From: Bin18 sp965200355
Lineage (GTDB): Bacteria > Desulfobacterota > Binatia > Bin18
Length of the DNA: 64,000 bases
Assembly (NCBI GenBank): GCA_965200355.1
Contig: OZ241351.1
Location: forward strand, 248,001 to 312,000
Direction: 5' to 3'
A program made the position numbers and the translations under genes. Below, piece after piece: positions 57,999-64,000 of this stretch (position 1 is its first letter; each line of letters starts with the position of its first letter). The notes under the pieces are model-generated. The model saw only the letters and a list, made by a program, of their open reading frames with translations. It ran no database searches and was not told where the DNA came from.

Positions 57999-60900
57999 AT
58001 GCCGCAAAAGCGAGTATTTCTCTCCGACTCGCTCGCTGTTCTGCAAGAGGCGCTCAGCGCCGCGGTCCACACGCTGAAAGCGGCAGAGGCGCTGACCCCG
58101 CTCACGATTATTGTTCCGAGCGATGTCATTGGCTGGCAGCTCAGCGGCGCCATAGCCAGGGCGGGCGGCGGGCATATCGGCCTGCGGTTTACGACGCTGC
58201 TCGGCTATGCGGCGCGCCTGACCGAAGCGCAACGCCGGCAGGAGGGGAAACAGCGCGTCTCAGCCGCACTGATGCCGCTTCTCGTCAAATCTCTTTTACT
58301 GGAGCCGGCCGCCGGCTTTCAGGGGCTCGCCCGGCAGCCCCGCTTTCCCCGGTTCTTGAGCGAGACCCTGGCAGACCTCAAGCAGGCCGGTGTCCAGCCC
58401 CACCATCTGCACCTGCTGTCTACCCGTATTCCCCCCCGAGATGTCTTATATCGGGAGAAAATACGGCATTTATTCGACTTCTTTACCCGGTATGAAGCCG
58501 ACCTGGACGCCCGGCGGCTCGTTGATGACGCCGGGCTGTTCGCCCTCCAGGTCCCAACCGCAAGGCATGACGGACCGCTGCTGGTGTATGCCGGCCTTGC
58601 GTATACCGCCCAACAGCGGCGCTTTCTAGCCCGCCTGTTCACACAGCGGGATACGCTGGTCTTTCTGCCCTGGCGGTCCGGTGCGGCCTACGAGGCCGTG
58701 ACCCCGACCTTGAGCTGGCTCAACGGGCTTGGCTTTCAGACCTCTCCATTAGCCCGTCCCCAGCCGCCGGCCTGTTCACTGTCTCAGGTCCAAACCCGGC
58801 TTTTTGAGCCCAGCGGGGAAACACCCCAGCAACCGGTCGCCACGCTCCCAGATGCCTCTGTTCACATCGTTTCTGCACCAGACCAAACCCAGGAGGCGCG
58901 GGAAATTGCCCGGACCATCCTTTCCCTGGTGCAAGAGCAGGACTATGCCTTTGACGAAATTGGCGTACTCCTCGCCGAGTCAAACACCTATGCCCCGTTA
59001 TTGCTGGAGACGCTCTCCCGCCTCGGGATTCCGTGTACCTTGGTCGGGGAGCAGCCCGTGCTGGCCACACGGCGGGGGAAAGCCGTGCAGGCGCTCTGTC
59101 ACCTTTTGTCAGAAGACTGTTCGCGGCCGCGTCTGTTTGCCTTTCTCAGGCTGGCCTGCCCCTCGTTTCCAGACCTTATCGGACAAACCGTTTCCGCCAC
59201 GCACCTCGCCCAGTGGGAGGCCCTGTGTCTGGAGGCCGGGATAGGACGCAGCGGCCAGGAATGGCGCGGGCGGCTCGCCGCTCTGGAAACACGCTACCAG
59301 AGCGCACCAGAGGGACCAGCCGACCGGCGGGCGCCGGCTGTCCGTTTGTTGGTCAGGTTTATGGACCGTTTGCTGACAGACCTGAACAGGCTGCAAGACC
59401 AACACACCTGGGAAGGCTGGCTGATCCACTTCCTGCGAATGTGTGAGGACTATGTGTCCGGCCAAGCCGCGTGGAGTGACGATGCAGTCGAGCCAGACGG
59501 GGCAGATGAGCCCGGGCTGCATATTGAGGAGACCCTCTTGAGCCTTTCCCCACTCCTGGCAGACACGACTCGCCCTGAGGAATGGCTGGAGGCGGTGCTT
59601 ACCTGCCTCTCCTGGGGAAAAATTCGCCGCCAAAAAACGCACCCGACCGGCGTCTTGCTTGGCGATATGAGCCAGGCGACCGGTCTCCGCTTTCGGGCGG
59701 TCATCATACCGGGCTTGGCGCAAGAGCCTGGGGCTCAGCCTCCCTTTCAGGACCCGATTTTGTCCGATGCCGAGCGCCAGCATCTTGCCGAAGTGCTGAG
59801 CCTGGACGTGCCGGCCCGCCGTCAAGTGGCTGAGCGCCAACAGCTCCGCTTCCTGCTGGCGACCCAGAGTGCGCAGGAGATGATCTGTCTGACCTATCCG
59901 CGGACTGTCCAGGGAGCGGCCCGCCCGCCCGCTCCGCTCCTCTTACAGACGCTCAGGGTTTTGTGTGGCCGTCCGGCCACGCTGGCCGACTTGCAACACC
60001 GGAGTCGGTGGATAGCGGAGACTGAAGGATACGCGCCGCGCAGCCGGCCGGCGCTGGATGCCCTGGAGTTCCACCTCGCTGCTGCGTTGACCCCTATTCG
60101 TCACGCCAACCCTACCGGGTCTGCGTCTCAGCCCGGTCTCCAGACGCTCCCATTCTTTTCTCCGGCTGCCCGCGCGAGGGCGCACCGGTGGGAGCATCCC
60201 CGCCTCACGGCCTTTGACGGCTGTCTGCAAGCCGAGGGTGTCAGGAGCGCGCTGCGCCAACACCTCTTCCCCCACGGGGTGTGTTTATCGGCCAGCAGCC
60301 TGGAAGCCTATGCGCTCTGTCCATTTCGATATTTTTTGGAGACGGTGCTTGCCCTCGAGCCCTGGGAAGAGCCGGAACAGATTCTGGCCCTCCTGCCGCG
60401 CGACCGGGGCGTCTTGGTCCATGCCATCCTGTACGAGTTTTTCTCCCGGCTCCAACAGACGGGCCACCTCCCCCTGTCCGCACAACCGAGGGAGGACGAG
60501 CAACACCTCCTCACCCAGATAGCAGAGGAGCATTTTGCCGTCTTTGCGCAGACCCGACCGGTCGGACTGCCCCTGCTCTGGGAGCTTGAGCGCGAACACC
60601 TGCTCCGGCGTTTGCACGCCTTTCTCGAGCGCGAGCGCCACACGGCGCACGGTTTTTGTCCGGCGGCGTTTGAGGTGTTTTTTGGGACTGGAACAGGGGC
60701 GGCTCATATGGCGGGTGGGGAAGCGGAGCGAACCCCTGCCCCCCCATTCCTACGGCCCAATACGCCCGTTCCCTTGCGCCTTGACACCGGCGAAGAAGTC
60801 CAGCTTCGAGGCCGGATAGACCGGATTGATGTCTCGGCTGAACACAACCAGGCCCGTATTCTTGACTATAAGACGGGTCGGCTGCCAACGCAGGGTTTTG

Positions 60901-61244
60901 CGGGGGGAAGCACGCTCCAACTGGACCTGTATCTCTACGCCGCCCAGTCCCTCCGCCCGGACCTGGACTGGGTTGGGGCAGAGTACCGGAGTGTAGACGG
61001 CACTGCTCAGCCGGCCACCAAGCCCCTGACCCCAGAGACCCGAGCAGCAAGGCTCGCAAGCCTGCGGACCCTCATCACCCGCCTGACCGAGGGCATTGTT
61101 TCTGGGCTGTTCTTTCCTGCTGCGGAGGCGTGTCAGTCCTGTGCCTTTCCCGCAATCTGCTCTGCGCATGGCGCGGAGTGGTCCGCGCGGAAACGACACG
61201 ACCCCCGCCCGACGGCCTGGCGCTGGGTACGGTCACAGGCATGA
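57999..61244 (+). CDS. addB: AddB-like nuclease/helicase subunit
   Basis: The 1081-residue protein has the AddB/RexB layout. An N-terminal helicase-like half (LTIIVPSDVIGWQLSGAIARA, with divergent ATP motifs) is followed by a C-terminal PD-(D/E)XK nuclease (GRIDRIDV, ILDYKTGRLP) and cysteines for a [4Fe-4S] clamp: one in YALCPFRYF near residue 770 and three in CQSCAFPAIC near the end. With AddA it processes DNA double-strand breaks for RecA loading. Its stop (TGA at 61242) overlaps the ATG of the addA-like gene, so the pair is translationally coupled. Confidence 0.9.
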   Translation: MPQKRVFLSDSLAVLQEALSAAVHTLKAAEALTPLTIIVPSDVIGWQLSGAIARAGGGHIGLRFTTLLGYAARLTEAQRRQEGKQRVSAALMPLLVKSLLLEPAAGFQGLARQPRFPRFLSETLADLKQAGVQPHHLHLLSTRIPPRDVLYREKIRHLFDFFTRYEADLDARRLVDDAGLFALQVPTARHDGPLLVYAGLAYTAQQRRFLARLFTQRDTLVFLPWRSGAAYEAVTPTLSWLNGLGFQTSPLARPQPPACSLSQVQTRLFEPSGETPQQPVATLPDASVHIVSAPDQTQEAREIARTILSLVQEQDYAFDEIGVLLAESNTYAPLLLETLSRLGIPCTLVGEQPVLATRRGKAVQALCHLLSEDCSRPRLFAFLRLACPSFPDLIGQTVSATHLAQWEALCLEAGIGRSGQEWRGRLAALETRYQSAPEGPADRRAPAVRLLVRFMDRLLTDLNRLQDQHTWEGWLIHFLRMCEDYVSGQAAWSDDAVEPDGADEPGLHIEETLLSLSPLLADTTRPEEWLEAVLTCLSWGKIRRQKTHPTGVLLGDMSQATGLRFRAVIIPGLAQEPGAQPPFQDPILSDAERQHLAEVLSLDVPARRQVAERQQLRFLLATQSAQEMICLTYPRTVQGAARPPAPLLLQTLRVLCGRPATLADLQHRSRWIAETEGYAPRSRPALDALEFHLAAALTPIRHANPTGSASQPGLQTLPFFSPAARARAHRWEHPRLTAFDGCLQAEGVRSALRQHLFPHGVCLSASSLEAYALCPFRYFLETVLALEPWEEPEQILALLPRDRGVLVHAILYEFFSRLQQTGHLPLSAQPREDEQHLLTQIAEEHFAVFAQTRPVGLPLLWELEREHLLRRLHAFLERERHTAHGFCPAAFEVFFGTGTGAAHMAGGEAERTPAPPFLRPNTPVPLRLDTGEEVQLRGRIDRIDVSAEHNQARILDYKTGRLPTQGFAGGSTLQLDLYLYAAQSLRPDLDWVGAEYRSVDGTAQPATKPLTPETRAARLASLRTLITRLTEGIVSGLFFPAAEACQSCAFPAICSAHGAEWSARKRHDPRPTAWRWVRSQA

Positions 61245-64000
61245 CCCCCGCTTCCCTTTCGGATAGCCACGCTCAGCAGCGTATCGTCTCGGATTTTCAG
61301 ACGACGTTTTTGCTGGAAGCCGGGGCGGGAACAGGCAAAACGCAGCTCTTGCTGCATCGATTGCTGGCCCTGCTGCGAACCGGCCGGAGTCCGCTGAGCC
61401 GGGTCGCTGTTATCACCTTTACCGATAAAGCCGCAACCGAGCTACGGACGCGGCTGCGGGCGGCGATTGAGTCCGCGCTTCAGACCGCCCTGCCTGAGGC
61501 AGAACGCGCGGCCTTGCAGGCGGCGCTGTCTGAGCTTGACCGGGCGATGGTGATGACCATGCACGCCTTGTGTGCGTCCTTGCTGCGTGAACGCGCGCTG
61601 GAGGTCGGGCTGGACCCGGCTTTTACGGTCTTCAATCAGGCCGAGGCCGGCCGGTTGCAGGACCAGGTCTGGCACACCTGGCTGACCCAAGAGCTGCAAC
61701 CCCGGCAGGCCGGCCCAGACCTGATACGCCAGGCCGTGCGGAGCGGCCTGTCCGTGACCCATCTCAGGGCGCTGGGCGATTTTTTGGTCGAACAGCGCGA
61801 CTGCCTCGACTGGCTGCCGGCAACAGTCGAGGCGGATATCCCAACCGCCTGTACTGCAATCCGCCAGGCGGTCGCCCGGCTGACCGCTGTTCGGGACTGT
61901 TGTCACGACCCCACTGATACCCTGTTCGCCCAGCTCACGGCCCTGACCGCTCTTGTTCCAACGGTTTCCTATCAGGACAATGCGCCGGCCTGGGAGCACT
62001 GCCTATCACACCGCCTGACAGGACAGGCGCGCAAAGGCAGACGGAAGAATTGGCAGCCGCCCAGGGCGCTTGACGAGGCCCGGACGCTGCTCGCCCAGCT
62101 CACGGCCCGACATCGCAAGACCCGGGCCGCCTGGCTGCATAATCTGACAGTGGGTCTGGCTGGCTGGGCGAGCGGCTATCTGCACGCCTATCAGACGAAA
62201 AAGCAGCAGCAGGGTGGTCTCGATTTTCTAGACCTGCTGCTGCTGCTGCGCAACGGACTCAAGCACAAGCGCGAACTGCGGCGCTATTTTCAACGCAAAT
62301 TCGATTTCCTGCTGGTGGATGAAGTCCAGGATACTGACCCCTTACAGGCCGAAATTCTGTTCTTCCTGGCCGAGGACCACCCGCAGGCCCAGCACTGGAC
62401 GCAGGTTGCGCTCCGCGCCGGCAAATTGTTTCTGGTCGGCGACCCCCAACAGTCCATCTATCGCTTTCGGCGGGCCGACCTCGAAGTGTATCACCTGCTG
62501 CGCTCGACGGTGGCACAACAGGGGGACGTCCTCAGCCTCTCAACGAACTTTCGGATGCGGCCGGCCCTGGTGACACAGACGAACGCTCTCTTTTCACAGC
62601 TCCTGGACAACGCGGACGACCCGGACCAGCCTGGCTATCGGCCCTTGCGCGCAGTCAGCGCTGATGCGAATGAAGCGGACCCAACATTTTTGCTTTTGGA
62701 CCTGCCCCACGCCGCGCCACCGGAGCACCACGCCACGCTCGAAGCACGCTGTACCGCGGGGTTTATCCGTCACAGCGTTGAACAGCGGACGCTGGCGACC
62801 CAAGCCGGGCGGCCCCTGAGGTATGGCGACATCGCTATTCTGTGTCGGACGAATCGAGGCGTCGCCGTGTATGAGCAAGCCCTCCGGGAGGCAAACATCC
62901 CGTACCGGAGCACAGGAGGACAGCTGTCCTCCCAACGGCCCTCAAGGCGGGGCCCGTTTCCGCTGTCGGGGGGGCGGCGGGTGGCGGTCAGTCAGGAGCA
63001 GAGCGATATCCAGGCGTGTGTACGGACGCTGGTCCATCCCGCCGACACGACAGCCTTGGTGGCAACCTTGCGCTCGCCACTCTTTGGCTTTTCGGACCAA
63101 GAACTCACGCAATTGCGCTGTGCCGGCGGAACCTTCGACTATCTCGACGGGAGCGTCCCGGGAGCGCTCCCCTGTGCCGACCGCTTCCATGCCGCTTTTG
63201 CACTGCTCCGCAGCCTGCACCAGAGGCTCTCCCATACTATGCAGCACGCGCAGAGTGTCGGGGCCGGGCTTTCCGCTGTGCTGACCGAGGTCTATACCCG
63301 CACCCCCGTCCTGCCACTGTTGGCCGGCCGCTCGGACGGGCCGCAGCTCCACACCCTGCTGCACTGGGTGGAGGCGCTGCGTGCGCGGTCCGGCCAGTCC
63401 GGGACTGGGCAGGATTTCTCCCCAGACTCTTTCGACCGCCTGCTCAGCGCGGCTCTGGATGACTCCGAGGACGGCCCGGCAGAGCGCGCGAGCGGGCTGC
63501 CTGAGCCGCACGATGTCCTCCACGTGCTGACCATACACAAAGCCAAGGGATTGGAGTTTCCGCTGGTTGTTATGGCGGAGTCTGGCGCACCGCCCAACCG
63601 GCTCAACCGTCCCGGCCTGGTGAGACGCAAAGAGGCGCGGCTTGAACTCCACCTTGGTCCGCGCGCCCTCCAGTGTCGCACCCTGGGCTGGCCGGCGGCT
63701 GAGGACCGAGAACGCCAGCGGGAGGCGGCCGAGGAAAAACGGCTGTGGTATGTGGCCGCAACACGCGCGCGCGAATATGTCGTGTTTCCTCTGCCCCCGC
63801 CGCCAAGGGCCAAAAAAAAGGACCCCAGGCTGTATCCGGTCCTGCGCGCCCTCCCAGCCACACAGCGGCAGGCTGTCCCTCAGAGCGCGGCCGACCAGGC
63901 CGACCAGCCTCCTATTTCGTCCGGGCCAGACGTGACTGACTTCCAGGCCGCACCGGCGGCGGCTGACCCGCCGCCCTCCGATATCGATTGGGTCACGGAC
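61241..64000 (+). CDS. addA: AddA-like UvrD-family helicase/nuclease subunit (cut by window edge)
   Basis: An uninterrupted frame runs from the ATG at 61241 to the window end (920 codons). UvrD/AddA motifs are clear: Walker A EAGAGTGKTQLL, Ia TFTDKAATELRTR, II LLVDEVQDTDPLQAEIL (Val in place of the usual Phe), III LVGDPQQSIYRFRRADL, IV LSTNFRM, V IHKAKGLEFPLVVM and VI YVAATRAREYVV. The C-terminal nuclease is beyond the window. Between about 555 and 590 (GGQLSSQRPSRRGPF ... QSDIQACV) there is a Gly/Arg/Pro-rich stretch that looks like an insertion relative to the family. It pairs with AddB for end resection. Confidence 0.92.
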   Translation, partial: MTPASLSDSHAQQRIVSDFQTTFLLEAGAGTGKTQLLLHRLLALLRTGRSPLSRVAVITFTDKAATELRTRLRAAIESALQTALPEAERAALQAALSELDRAMVMTMHALCASLLRERALEVGLDPAFTVFNQAEAGRLQDQVWHTWLTQELQPRQAGPDLIRQAVRSGLSVTHLRALGDFLVEQRDCLDWLPATVEADIPTACTAIRQAVARLTAVRDCCHDPTDTLFAQLTALTALVPTVSYQDNAPAWEHCLSHRLTGQARKGRRKNWQPPRALDEARTLLAQLTARHRKTRAAWLHNLTVGLAGWASGYLHAYQTKKQQQGGLDFLDLLLLLRNGLKHKRELRRYFQRKFDFLLVDEVQDTDPLQAEILFFLAEDHPQAQHWTQVALRAGKLFLVGDPQQSIYRFRRADLEVYHLLRSTVAQQGDVLSLSTNFRMRPALVTQTNALFSQLLDNADDPDQPGYRPLRAVSADANEADPTFLLLDLPHAAPPEHHATLEARCTAGFIRHSVEQRTLATQAGRPLRYGDIAILCRTNRGVAVYEQALREANIPYRSTGGQLSSQRPSRRGPFPLSGGRRVAVSQEQSDIQACVRTLVHPADTTALVATLRSPLFGFSDQELTQLRCAGGTFDYLDGSVPGALPCADRFHAAFALLRSLHQRLSHTMQHAQSVGAGLSAVLTEVYTRTPVLPLLAGRSDGPQLHTLLHWVEALRARSGQSGTGQDFSPDSFDRLLSAALDDSEDGPAERASGLPEPHDVLHVLTIHKAKGLEFPLVVMAESGAPPNRLNRPGLVRRKEARLELHLGPRALQCRTLGWPAAEDRERQREAAEEKRLWYVAATRAREYVVFPLPPPPRAKKKDPRLYPVLRALPATQRQAVPQSAADQADQPPISSGPDVTDFQAAPAAADPPPSDIDWVTD

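Noticed and set aside
62910..63010. Compensating double frameshift in addA near a G7 run
   Set aside because: The odd Gly/Arg/Pro-rich stretch looked like a shifted frame, but neither other frame restores family residues and the frame is open on both sides; an insertion is the simpler reading.

Overview
The window is a gene-dense, high-GC stretch (about 60% G+C by eye) of a Gram-negative bacterial chromosome. It carries about 50 protein genes. I saw no rRNA, tRNA or CRISPR array. PtsP (EI-Ntr), lipoproteins, a Tat-exported MsrP, ComEA/ComEC/ComM, GTP-type PckG, formate-THF ligase, two CaiB-family CoA-transferases and an F420/flavin LLM enzyme together suggest an uncultured, metabolically versatile lineage of the Deltaproteobacteria/Tectomicrobia/Binatota kind. 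That placement is an inference from gene content; there is no marker phylogeny here.

Layout. 1-6416 (minus strand): a sensor protein, pckG, a PduO-type cobalamin adenosyltransferase, an ETHE1-like hydrolase, a mesaconyl-CoA-hydratase-like MaoC protein and an MFS transporter, consistent with C3/C4 acyl-CoA and gluconeogenic carbon flow. 6.5-12.2 kb: a lipoprotein, folK, lhgO, a MATE exporter coupled to a heme-dependent N-demethylase homologue, pncC and an exported protein. 12.3-16.6 kb: a giant secreted M4 protease with a beta-propeller-like middle and duplicated C-terminal modules. 16.6-22.5 kb: a coiled-coil protein, a GST, a diiron protein, a repeat-rich 560-bp gap holding a remnant of the protease module, a VWA protein, a ferritin-like protein and a HAD phosphatase. 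22.8-35.7 kb: an orphan antitoxin, typA, an FAD oxidase, a flippase-like membrane protein, fhs, an AlkA-like glycosylase, CaiB, PHP, thiD and ptsP. 36-48 kb: HU with a histone-H1-like tail, queE, a tyrosine recombinase, hsp20, an amidase, an NYN protein, comM, an LLM enzyme, an MBL lipoprotein, msrP, CaiB and a Bax1-like nuclease. 48.4-57.9 kb: enoyl-CoA hydratase, a DUF5916 outer-membrane protein, comEC-uvrC-comEA, and a ferredoxin/membrane/Hsp20-like fusion. 58-64 kb: an addB-addA-type recombination nuclease/helicase pair, cut by the window end.

Four genes (the M4 protease, fhs, the DUF5916 protein and comEC) are each broken by what looks like the loss of one base in a short homopolymer. 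Adding one base repairs each of them, so sequencing or assembly error is the simplest explanation.

The least conventional items are the ferredoxin-membrane-Hsp20-like fusion (56577-57941), the mobile-looking C-terminal module of the protease with its remnant at 19.05 kb, the kinase-like protein with no ATPase domain, and the orphan Bax1-like nuclease.
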